64,000 nucleotides of DNA, taken from contig NZ_QLLN01000005.1 of NCBI RefSeq assembly GCF_003259375.1, positions 1-64,000 of the forward strand, given 5' to 3'. Positions within the stretch are counted from its first letter, which is position 1; each line of letters starts with the position of its first letter. This DNA comes from Arenibacter echinorum. Its GTDB lineage: Bacteria; Bacteroidota; Bacteroidia; Flavobacteriales; Flavobacteriaceae. The notes below the pieces were generated by a model. It was not told where the DNA came from. It worked only from the letters and a program-made list of their open reading frames with translations, and ran no database searches. Made by a program: the position numbers and the translations under genes. Shown here piece after piece: positions 51,367 through 59,520 of this stretch.

Positions 51367-53733
51367 ATGAAGTTGCTTAAAAAAATAGCGAAGATCACTG
51401 CCTATGCCATTGGAATGGTCATAGGCCTAGTGCTTCTTGCTATTTTTATAGCTAGCTTTAAATACAATAGTATTGTAAGGGCAACACCAAAGAACCAAAC
51501 AGAAAGCTTAGGCCCTGGACAATTAGGGAAATATGTTAACACCTTTATTGGCACAGGTGGATTTCCTTCCTGGGTTTGTGGATTTAACTTTCCAGGCGCA
51601 ACGGTACCCTTCGGCATGGTGCGACTAAGTCCGGAAACCATGTCCTTCTACAATAACACCAAAGATTTTAGCACCTCGGGATATTACTATGGCGACAACC
51701 AAATACTTGGCTTTAGCCATACCCGCTTGGCCGGTACCGGAGCTACTGATGGAGGCCATTTTCTATTTACCCCTACAACTACACCCAGTGACAAAATAGA
51801 TTTCCAATTAGATTATGCCCATAAATTTTCCCATAACGATGAAATCGCATTTCCCGGTTATTACAGTGTAGCCCTAAAAAAAGAGGACATTGTTGCCGAA
51901 CTTACGACCACAGAACGTAGCGGCCTTCACCGATATACCTTTCCAAAAGAAGGCGGTAAAAATTTAATTATCCATATTACCAATACCACTGGAAACCGTC
52001 CCGCAAAGGAAGGATTTGTCCATATCCTTCCCAAGAACAATGAAATTGAAGGTTCGGTTAGAACATTTGGCAGCTTTGCAAGTCGATTCGGTGGAGTAAA
52101 GGTATACTTCGTGGCAAAATTTGACCAATCCTTTTCTGACTATGTCATCTGGGATGGACAATCATTGGACAAAAAAGGCCTAAGTAAAAAAAGTGATAGT
52201 CTAAAAATTTATCTCGGATTTACCCAAGAAAGTATAAATGCCAAAGTTGGTATTTCGTATATAAGTATTGAAAATGCCCGTTTAAACCTGAAGAAGGAAG
52301 TGGACCATCTTAATTTCACGAAAATACTTCAAATGGCCAAGGATAAATGGGAAAGCAAACTGGCATTAATTAAGATCGATGGCGGCACCTTGGAAGAAAA
52401 AAAAGTTTTTTACAGCGCTTTATATCGGAGTTTTCAAATGCCGACCATCTTTAATGATGTTAATGGGGAATACATGGGCTTCGACAAAAAAATCCACCAG
52501 GCTACCGATTTCAGCTACTACACGGATCTGTCCTTATGGGACACTTTCCGCACTGTGCATCCACTATTCAATCTAATAGCAAAGGACGAGCAAAGGGATA
52601 TGTTGGTTTCCTTGGTGGAAATGTCCAAACAAGGTGGAAGCCTGCCGCGCTGGCCCTCGGGATACGGATATAGCAACTCCATGCTGGGTTCCCCTGCCGA
52701 TATGGTCATTGCGGAATCATACCTAAAGGGTATACGCAATTTTGATGTGCAGCTTGCCTATAAAAAAATGAGACAAGTGGCCCTGGGGCCCATACCCAAA
52801 GACAGTTCCGCTGCTGGCCGGGAAGAGATTGAAGGATACCTTCAGTATGGCTATTGCCCTACAGAATTTGGGGATGAAGCTGTAAGCAAGACCCTGGAAT
52901 ATGCCTGGGCCGACCATTCCATCAGCCTTTTGGCCAAAGAATTACAACTCCCCAAAGACCAAGCCCTTTTTGAAAGACATTCCACATTTTATAAAAATGT
53001 ATGGAATCCAGATACCCAATATTTTCAACCCAGACATAAGGATGGAGGATTTGTCGAAAAATTTAAGCCCTTGCAACTTACCTATACGGATTGGGACGAT
53101 GAGTATACCAAGGATTATACCGAAGGAAGTGCCTTGCAATGGCGGTGGGCAGTACCCTTTGATACAGACGGCTTGGTATCCCTTTTTAAGGACAAGGATT
53201 ATTTTGTGAGTGAACTGAACAACTTTTTTGCCAAAGCCGATCCAAAAAAGGCGACTTGGACCCCAGGCTCCTACTACTGGCATGGAAATGAACCGGATAT
53301 CCATGCGGCCTATCTTTTCAATGCTGTGGAACGACCCGATTTGACCCAAAAATGGGTCCGTTGGATACTGGTCAATAAATACGATAATTCCTATGTGGGC
53401 ATAGACGGCAATGATGATGCAGGTACACTATCTGCTTGGTATATTTTCAGCTCCCTCGGTTTTTACCCTATTGCCGGAACGGACATTTATCAACTGGGCG
53501 CACCATTATTTAAGAGTGCTGTTCTACAAATGGGCGAACATCAATTGAACATTGGGACGGAAAACTATGACCCCAATAACATCTATGTAAAAAAAATATT
53601 GCTGAACAGTAAGCCCTTGGACCGCACTTGGATAAAACACGAAGAAATTGCCAATGGTGGCCAACTAACCTTTATTATGGCCAAAGAGCCACAATTTTTA
53701 ATTAATCAACAATCATCTAAATCTACATTATGA
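51367..53733 (+). CDS. Glycoside hydrolase family 92 alpha-mannosidase, membrane anchored
   Basis: 788 residues. An N-terminal Lys-rich stretch and helix (about 10-30) without lipobox indicate an uncleaved anchor. The GH92 start YVNTFIGTGGFPSWVCGFNF and FPGATVPFGMVRLSP, ILGFSHTRLAGTGATDGGHF in the N-terminal beta domain, WDTFRTVHPLFNLI, YGYCPTEFGDEAVSKTLEYAWADH, GNEPDIHAAYLFN (640 on) and GNDDAGTLSAWYIFSSLGFYP (681 on) match the family; the catalytic-base aspartates of GNDD are intact. GH92 enzymes are calcium-dependent exo-alpha-mannosidases with inversion. Its stop overlaps the next ATG by 4 bp. Confidence 0.95.
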   Translation: MKLLKKIAKITAYAIGMVIGLVLLAIFIASFKYNSIVRATPKNQTESLGPGQLGKYVNTFIGTGGFPSWVCGFNFPGATVPFGMVRLSPETMSFYNNTKDFSTSGYYYGDNQILGFSHTRLAGTGATDGGHFLFTPTTTPSDKIDFQLDYAHKFSHNDEIAFPGYYSVALKKEDIVAELTTTERSGLHRYTFPKEGGKNLIIHITNTTGNRPAKEGFVHILPKNNEIEGSVRTFGSFASRFGGVKVYFVAKFDQSFSDYVIWDGQSLDKKGLSKKSDSLKIYLGFTQESINAKVGISYISIENARLNLKKEVDHLNFTKILQMAKDKWESKLALIKIDGGTLEEKKVFYSALYRSFQMPTIFNDVNGEYMGFDKKIHQATDFSYYTDLSLWDTFRTVHPLFNLIAKDEQRDMLVSLVEMSKQGGSLPRWPSGYGYSNSMLGSPADMVIAESYLKGIRNFDVQLAYKKMRQVALGPIPKDSSAAGREEIEGYLQYGYCPTEFGDEAVSKTLEYAWADHSISLLAKELQLPKDQALFERHSTFYKNVWNPDTQYFQPRHKDGGFVEKFKPLQLTYTDWDDEYTKDYTEGSALQWRWAVPFDTDGLVSLFKDKDYFVSELNNFFAKADPKKATWTPGSYYWHGNEPDIHAAYLFNAVERPDLTQKWVRWILVNKYDNSYVGIDGNDDAGTLSAWYIFSSLGFYPIAGTDIYQLGAPLFKSAVLQMGEHQLNIGTENYDPNNIYVKKILLNSKPLDRTWIKHEEIANGGQLTFIMAKEPQFLINQQSSKSTL

Positions 53734-54809
53734 GACTTTTATTTTTATTGTGTACCTTGTTAGTAGTATCGTGTAAAGGAAAAATGGAAAAATTACCGGA
53801 ATTAGTTCCATTGGACCATCCTGCCATTGTGGAACAAGAATTTATTTATGAATTGGAAGATGCACTTACTCCAGAATGCCATGCCTCCACAGTAGAAGTA
53901 AGTAATGGCACCGCAATAGCCTCTTGGTTTGGTGGTACCGAAGAAAAAAATGATGATGTTGGCATTTGGGTATCCCGAAAGACAAGTGGTTCATGGTCTA
54001 CCCCAATAGAAGTAGTGAACGGTGTGCAGGAAGATGGTAGTCGATACCCATGTTGGAACCCGGTATTGTTTAAACCCAAAGACCAACCACTATTTTTATT
54101 TTACAAGGTAGGACCTAGTCCTACGGAATGGTGGGGGCTGTATATGACCTCTAATGATGATGGAAAAACCTGGTCCGAGCCTGTACAACTTCCTGATGGC
54201 ATTTTAGGACCTATAAAAAATCAACCTATACAATTGGCAAGTGGTGAAATACTGTCTCCATCCAGCACGGAAGACGAAACTGAAGGATGGAAAATACATC
54301 TAGAACTTAGTACTGATAATGGAAAAACTTGGTCCAAAACCCAGCCCCTTAATGATGGTAAGGAATTTGGCGCCATTCAACCCGTGGTCCTAAATTATGG
54401 AAATGGTAAATTACAGCTTTTGAGCAGAACCGAAAACGAAGTTGTTACACAAAATTGGTCTTCGGATTACGGCAATACTTGGAGCAAAATGACCACCACT
54501 GCCTTACCCAATCCAAATTCTGGCATTGATGGCGTAAGCTTAAAAGACGGGCGCCAATTATTGGTATACAATCCAACCGGGAAAAATTGGGGAGATCGTG
54601 TGCCATTGAGCCTGGCCCTGTCCAATGACGGCACTAATTGGAAACGTGTTCTGGATTTGGAGCCCTTAAGGGAAAATACGGATAAGGAAGGGGAAGAATA
54701 TTCCTATCCTACCATGATACAGGCTCCTGATGGGAAAGTGCATATTGTATATACTTGGAACAGAAAAACAGTGAAGTATATCGTATTGGATCCACAAAAA
54801 CTTAATTAA
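53730..54809 (+). CDS. BNR-repeat sialidase-family lipoprotein
   Basis: 359 residues; lipobox LLVVSC (about residue 15). Four Asp-box (BNR) repeats are readable: SNDDGKTWSEP, STDNGKTWSKT, SSDYGNTWSKM and SNDGTNWKRV, giving a six-bladed propeller of the BNR_2/sialidase type. The first blade HASTVEVSNGTAIASWFGGTEE contains no FRIP arginine motif, so true sialidase activity is unproven; relatives include rhamnosidases and binding proteins. Coupled by ATGA to GH92. Confidence 0.85.
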   Translation: MRLLFLLCTLLVVSCKGKMEKLPELVPLDHPAIVEQEFIYELEDALTPECHASTVEVSNGTAIASWFGGTEEKNDDVGIWVSRKTSGSWSTPIEVVNGVQEDGSRYPCWNPVLFKPKDQPLFLFYKVGPSPTEWWGLYMTSNDDGKTWSEPVQLPDGILGPIKNQPIQLASGEILSPSSTEDETEGWKIHLELSTDNGKTWSKTQPLNDGKEFGAIQPVVLNYGNGKLQLLSRTENEVVTQNWSSDYGNTWSKMTTTALPNPNSGIDGVSLKDGRQLLVYNPTGKNWGDRVPLSLALSNDGTNWKRVLDLEPLRENTDKEGEEYSYPTMIQAPDGKVHIVYTWNRKTVKYIVLDPQKLN

Positions 54810-54818
54810 AAAACAATA

Positions 54819-56219
54819 ATGAAAAAATGGTTAAAAATCCTGGCTAAAGTTTTTGGAGTACTTGTCGTGCTCCTAATTATTCTTTTCTTTTTAGCCACCA
54901 GTACTATAGATACCACACCATATTTTGAAACGCAGTATTACAGGAATACTATTGAAAATATAGAGGAAGCGGTCAAAAATAAAACTGAGGCCAAGGGCCA
55001 GTTGCTTGCTGGTTTCGCAAGGACAAATATCACCCCCAAAATCGTAAACGGAACTCCAGACCCCACCAAAGGTGAATTCAACAATATAAAAATGGCCGGT
55101 TACGGTAGCGGCAAAATTGCTACCAGTGTTCACGATTCCATTTTTGCAAAAGCAATCGCTGTTGAAGTCGATAATGAAACCGTTGTTTTGATCAATGCCG
55201 ATCTAGTGGCAATACCGGAAGACGTTGTTATAAAGGTTACCGAAAATTTAAAGGGGAAAATATCCAGAGAGCAGCTTTTTTTTGGAGCTACCCATACCCA
55301 TTCCAGTATTGGCAATTGTATGCCTGGTTATGTGGGCAAAAGTTTTGGTGGGGAGTATCAACCAGAGGTGGTAGAATGGCTAGGTCAGAAATTTTCCGCC
55401 CTCATATTACAGGCCTTGGAAGACAAACAACCTGCCCAATTTTCTTCAGGCTATGTTAAGGTTCCCAATTTGGTTCGCAATAGGATTATAGGCGAATCCG
55501 GGCGTCTTAATGACAAATTGGATCTTTTATCATTTATTCAAGAAAACGGCATAAGAGCTACTATTGGTGCTTTTTCCGCACATGCTACGGTAATTGGCAC
55601 CGATAACGAACAATATACCGGGGATTATCCAGGGTACTTCCAACGTCATTTGGAAGAAAATGGAGTTGACCTGGCCCTATTCTTTGCCGGTACAGTCGGA
55701 AGCCACAGTAATAAAGGAATTGGGGAGAAATTTGAAAAAGCCAAATACATCGGGGAAACCCTTGCCGATTCGGCCCGATCCGCCTTGGACAAAATGGAAT
55801 ATCTGGCAAATATGGATTTAACAGCGATATCTTCGGAAATTGAAATTCCAAATCTGCAGTTCCTTTACATATCGAACCGCTTACGCCTGTCCCCATATCT
55901 TGGAAGCAAACTGATGCCCAAAATGAACCCTATACAGGTACAGGGTCTTAAACTAAACAACCTCATCTGGCTTGCCCTGCCGTATGAGTTAAGTGGGGAA
56001 TACGGTCTGGATTTAAAAAATGCCTTGGAACTTCAAGGATACAATTCCGTTCTCAGTAGTTTTAACGGCCAATATCTAGGCTATATCGTACCACAAAAAT
56101 ATTATTATTTTGATACCTATGAAGCTCGACTAATGGGGTGGTACGGGCCAAGTATGGGCGATTATCTAATGGAGCTCAATTATAAAATGGCCAATGAATT
56201 AACGCATACCAAGCTATAA
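54819..56219 (+). CDS. Neutral/alkaline ceramidase-like amidohydrolase, membrane anchored, copy 2
   Basis: 466 residues; N-terminal helix (about 8-28) following KKWLKILAK, no lipobox, so a membrane anchor. Core motifs: LLAGFARTNITPKIVNGTPD, MAGYGSG, FGATHTHSSIGNC (zinc His about 159-161), FSAHATVIGTDN (second His), LALPYELSGEYG and YLGYIVPQKYYYFDTYEARLM. The short ~470-residue form lacks the C-terminal Ig-like domain of classical neutral ceramidase. It is distinct from the copy at 42281 (a secreted form without anchor) and is followed 11 bp later by a third copy. Confidence 0.82.
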   Translation: MKKWLKILAKVFGVLVVLLIILFFLATSTIDTTPYFETQYYRNTIENIEEAVKNKTEAKGQLLAGFARTNITPKIVNGTPDPTKGEFNNIKMAGYGSGKIATSVHDSIFAKAIAVEVDNETVVLINADLVAIPEDVVIKVTENLKGKISREQLFFGATHTHSSIGNCMPGYVGKSFGGEYQPEVVEWLGQKFSALILQALEDKQPAQFSSGYVKVPNLVRNRIIGESGRLNDKLDLLSFIQENGIRATIGAFSAHATVIGTDNEQYTGDYPGYFQRHLEENGVDLALFFAGTVGSHSNKGIGEKFEKAKYIGETLADSARSALDKMEYLANMDLTAISSEIEIPNLQFLYISNRLRLSPYLGSKLMPKMNPIQVQGLKLNNLIWLALPYELSGEYGLDLKNALELQGYNSVLSSFNGQYLGYIVPQKYYYFDTYEARLMGWYGPSMGDYLMELNYKMANELTHTKL

Positions 56220-56230
56220 AATCATAAACA

Positions 56231-57796
56231 ATGAAAACTTTAAAAAAAGGGTTAAAAATATTAGGGATAGGTATCCTATTACTCTTATTGGTCGGGGCAT
56301 CCGTAGTAATGTACAACTGGCGCGACCGCCATCCTGATTATTCCATCGATCTTAAAATAGAGAACAAGACCCCTCAACCCATAACTGCCGGATTTGCTAA
56401 AAAACCCATTACCCCTACCATTGTGGACACTTGGAACGATGCCAATGGAAACAACAAATACAGCAAGGATGAAGGTGACACCTATAACGACAACAATAAC
56501 AACGGGAAATTTGATGCGTATTGGATAGCGGGGATGAGCAATGCCAAACCTGCCCAGGGGGTACATGATGAAGTTTGGTCACGGGTAATGGTGATCGATG
56601 ATGGCAATACTAGAATAGCCATGATTTCTATGGACGCCATTGGTTTTTTACATGGCGATGTAATCGACATCAGAAAACGAATACCTGCCGAGTTGGGAAT
56701 AGATTACACCTTATTATCCTCCACCCACACCCACGAAAGTAATGACCTTGTAGGGATTTGGGGAGAAAACATCTTCAATTCCGGAGTAAATCCCGAAATG
56801 ATGGAATATGTAAAATCTCAAACTGTTGCTGCCGTTATAGAGGCTGCCAACAATTTACGCCCGGCAAAGCTGGTATTTGCCGAGGATCTAACAGGGGAAG
56901 ATGACAAACTAATCAAAGACACCCGAAAACCCATTGTTAAGGCAACCGGAATACATTTAATGCAGGTACTGGACGCCGAAAACGATACTACCTTGGGAAC
57001 CATCATCAATTGGGCCAACCACCCGGAAACGCTATGGTCTCAAAATTTATTGATCAGTTCGGATTTTCCCCATTATATAAGGGAAGCTATGGAAAATGGT
57101 GTATATAATGGAGAGGAATTGGTACATGAAGGACTTGGCGGAGTGGCCATTTATTTTTCAGGAGCCATTGGCGGACTAATGGCTCCACACCCCTCCTTGG
57201 GCATTCCAGACCCCTTTACTGGGGAAGAATATTTTGAACCTACTTTTGAAAAAACAAAGGCCTTGGGCGACCAAATTGCCATAATGTCCTTGGCAGCCCT
57301 AAAACAAAAAGGGGATACTTTGTCGAGTTCCAATATTTCGCTGAGGGCGAAGACTATTTTCGCACCATTGGACAATACTACCTTTAAGATTGCCAGTGGT
57401 ATTGGCCTGATCAAGATGGGCATGCCGGAATATTTTAAATCCAGAACAGAAGTGGGCGCCATTAGAATAGGCCCTGCCCTATTTTTAAGTATCCCCGGAG
57501 AAATATACCCCGAAATTGTTTATGGTGGCATAGAAGCTCCCGAAGGGCGTGAGTTTGACATACAGCCCATGGAGATACCGCCACTCCAAGAATTGATTTC
57601 CGACAAGTACAAGTTTTATTTGGGCCTTTCCAATGATGAAATTGGATACATTATACCAAAAAGTGAATGGGATACTGGAAAACCGTACCTCTACAATGAC
57701 GAAGGTGACACCTATGGGGAAGAAAATTCCTTGGGACCAGAAACAGGGCCGATCATTTATAAAGCCTTATCAGAGGTAATCAAGGATTTGAATTAA
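56231..57796 (+). CDS. Neutral/alkaline ceramidase-like amidohydrolase with calcium loops, membrane anchored, copy 3
   Basis: 521 residues; N-terminal helix (about 8-28) and no lipobox. After AGFAKKPITPTIVDTW comes a calcium-loop insert: DANGNNKYSKDE (70-81, EF-hand-like) and DNNNNGKFD (87-95). The catalytic core continues with LLSSTHTHESND (zinc His about 166-168), NWANHPETLW, IPGEIYPEIVYGG, LGLSNDEIGYIIPKSEW and a C-terminal GPETGPIIYKAL. Similar Asp/Asn loops occur in this subgroup from memory. Last gene of the eight-gene unit. Confidence 0.82.
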   Translation: MKTLKKGLKILGIGILLLLLVGASVVMYNWRDRHPDYSIDLKIENKTPQPITAGFAKKPITPTIVDTWNDANGNNKYSKDEGDTYNDNNNNGKFDAYWIAGMSNAKPAQGVHDEVWSRVMVIDDGNTRIAMISMDAIGFLHGDVIDIRKRIPAELGIDYTLLSSTHTHESNDLVGIWGENIFNSGVNPEMMEYVKSQTVAAVIEAANNLRPAKLVFAEDLTGEDDKLIKDTRKPIVKATGIHLMQVLDAENDTTLGTIINWANHPETLWSQNLLISSDFPHYIREAMENGVYNGEELVHEGLGGVAIYFSGAIGGLMAPHPSLGIPDPFTGEEYFEPTFEKTKALGDQIAIMSLAALKQKGDTLSSSNISLRAKTIFAPLDNTTFKIASGIGLIKMGMPEYFKSRTEVGAIRIGPALFLSIPGEIYPEIVYGGIEAPEGREFDIQPMEIPPLQELISDKYKFYLGLSNDEIGYIIPKSEWDTGKPYLYNDEGDTYGEENSLGPETGPIIYKALSEVIKDLN

Positions 57797-57900
57797 GCCT
57801 AAGGAATTAGACACCCTTAATTAAATTTAACCTGTTGGGGCTCATTTTTTAATCAATTTCCTATAACTTTAAGGTTCTGTTACGTCCAGCACCTTATTAC

Positions 57901-59280
57901 ATGTACACCATCATTGATATAGAAACTACCGGAAACGGGATAAAAGGAAATAAGATTACTGAAATCTCCATTTTCAAATTCGACGGTTATGAAATCATTG
58001 ATGAATATACCTCCCTGGTAAACCCTGAATGTGAAATTCCCTACTTTATTACGGGATTGACGGGAATCGACAACAATCTGGTGCGCAATGCCCCGACTTG
58101 GGAAGAAATAGCTTCAAAGGTACTGGAAATAACGCAGGACACTGTATTTGTAGCCCATAGCGTAAATTTTGACTACAATGTCATCAAAAATGAATTTCAG
58201 AATATCGGAATTAATTTTTCCCGCAAGAAATTATGTACGGTACGATTGTCAAGAAAACTTATTCCCGGCTTAAACTCCTATAGTTTGGGGAAATTATGCA
58301 CGTCTTTGAATATTCCTTTAACGGACCGCCACAGAGCCAAAGGGGACGCCCAGGCCACGGTAATTTTATTTAAAAAATTACTAAGGTCCGATGGTGCGGA
58401 AAAGGTATTTAAATCATTTCTTAATGCACGCTCCCAGGAAGCCACCTTACCACCGTTGTTACCTAAGGAAATTTTTGAAAGACTGCCCAATTCCCCCGGT
58501 ATTTATTATTTTAAGGATGCAAAGGGAACAATAATATATGTGGGTAAAGCCGTTGATATCAAAAAACGGGTGCTTGGGCATTTTTATGACAAGGCCAATA
58601 AAGAAATTTTGATGTGCAAGGCCACGCACGACATTGATTTTGAATTATCCGGGAACGAGCTAATTGCTCTTTTAATGGAATCGGCAGCTATAAAACAACA
58701 TTTCCCATTTTACAATCAAAGTCAGAAACGCACCCCAACGGAGTATGCCATATTTTCCTATGAAGATAGAAACGGAATACAACACCTGGCGTACAACAAA
58801 TTAAAATTGACGCCCAACCCAATTTCCACTTTTAATACCATCACGGATTGCAGGTTGTTCTTGGAAGAACTATGCAAAAACTACGGCTTATGTCCTAAAT
58901 TCTGTCATCTACAGGAAAATATTAGCAGCTGCTCCCATTATAGTATCACCAACTGCACTGGAATATGTAGGGGAACGGAATCGCCTATGGACTATAATTC
59001 CAAAGTAAAAATGGCCATTGATGAATTGATGGACAAAAACCAGAATTTAGTAATCAAGGAAAAGGGCAGACACACAAAGGAAGAAGCCTTTGTATTAGTG
59101 GTCAACAACAAATACAAGGGTTATGGTTTCATACCACGGCACGAGCAGGTAGATAGTATTGACTCCTTGGAAAATTTTTTGGAACTCCAAAAAGAAAATA
59201 TGGATACCAAACGGATTCTGTCTTGGTATTTAAGAAAAAACCCCAACAAGGCCATTTCTTTCACCACTCTTTCCTTTTGA
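57901..59280 (+). CDS. DnaQ-like exonuclease fused to a UvrC-type GIY-YIG nuclease domain
   Basis: 459 residues. Residues 1-165 are a DEDDh 3'-5' exonuclease (YTIIDIETTGNGIKGNKITEI, VAHSVNFDYNVIKNEF, HRAKGDAQAT). Residues about 195-275 are a GIY-YIG nuclease (LPNSPGIYYFKDAKGTIIYVG-type start and the KAVDIKKRVLGHF motif). The C-terminal third contains cysteines (CPKFCHLQ, SSCSHYSITNCTGICRG) like the UvrC Cys-rich region. Fusions of this kind are frequent in Bacteroidota and resemble the Cho/UvrC incision endonuclease coupled to proofreading-type exonuclease, suggesting a repair role. Transcribed alone after the hydrolase cluster. Confidence 0.9.
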   Translation: MYTIIDIETTGNGIKGNKITEISIFKFDGYEIIDEYTSLVNPECEIPYFITGLTGIDNNLVRNAPTWEEIASKVLEITQDTVFVAHSVNFDYNVIKNEFQNIGINFSRKKLCTVRLSRKLIPGLNSYSLGKLCTSLNIPLTDRHRAKGDAQATVILFKKLLRSDGAEKVFKSFLNARSQEATLPPLLPKEIFERLPNSPGIYYFKDAKGTIIYVGKAVDIKKRVLGHFYDKANKEILMCKATHDIDFELSGNELIALLMESAAIKQHFPFYNQSQKRTPTEYAIFSYEDRNGIQHLAYNKLKLTPNPISTFNTITDCRLFLEELCKNYGLCPKFCHLQENISSCSHYSITNCTGICRGTESPMDYNSKVKMAIDELMDKNQNLVIKEKGRHTKEEAFVLVVNNKYKGYGFIPRHEQVDSIDSLENFLELQKENMDTKRILSWYLRKNPNKAISFTTLSF

Positions 59281-59291
59281 AGAAACATAGT

Positions 59292-59330
59292 TGGGTATAT
59301 CACACTTTTGAAATACCCAGCCTATTTTTT
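59292..59330 (+). terminator. Terminator after the exonuclease/GIY-YIG gene
   Basis: TGGGTAT (59292-59298) and ATACCCA (59313-59319) pair across a 14-base loop, followed by six T (59325-59330). The T-run overlaps the stop region of the minus-strand small gene. Confidence 0.65.
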
Positions 59331-59450
59331 CTTACCACTGTTCATCAACATCAATACGGCGGTAACCAGACCAACACAAACAGCGCCAAAAACAGCAATC
59401 ATTACTATTCCATTACTCCAGTTTACTAATGGCAAGTATTGTAAAATCAT
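59322..59450 (-). CDS. Small single-span membrane protein, 42 residues
   Basis: ATG at 59450 to TAG at 59322-59324. The peptide MILQYLPLVNWSNGIVMIAV has one hydrophobic helix (residues about 14-36) and ends MNSGKKK, i.e. a positive-inside tail. It follows the MBL-rhodanese gene by 70 bp on the same strand, which with the SulP gene suggests a sulfur-related unit. I remember short proteins of this type near sulfur genes in flavobacteria but cannot name the family. Function unknown. Confidence 0.55.
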   Translation of the reverse strand: MILQYLPLVNWSNGIVMIAVFGAVCVGLVTAVLMLMNSGKKK

Positions 59451-59520
59451 ATTACTAATTTTAATTTCAGTTGGCTAAAATATATACAAACAGAATTTTA
59501 AAATATGATAAATATCACTT

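Noticed and set aside
21619..54809. Classical sialic acid utilisation locus (NanA-like aldolase plus BNR protein)
   Set aside because: The two genes are 31 kb apart, no nanE/nanK/nanT-type genes are seen, and the BNR protein has no FRIP motif.
42281..57796. Integrated mobile element carrying the hydrolase cluster
   Set aside because: No integrase, transposase, tRNA or flanking repeats were found, and base use looks like that of the neighbouring genes.
57901..59280. Homing endonuclease or defence nuclease
   Set aside because: The GIY-YIG is linked to a DnaQ exonuclease and UvrC-like cysteines, which points to repair; no intron, intein or defence partners nearby.
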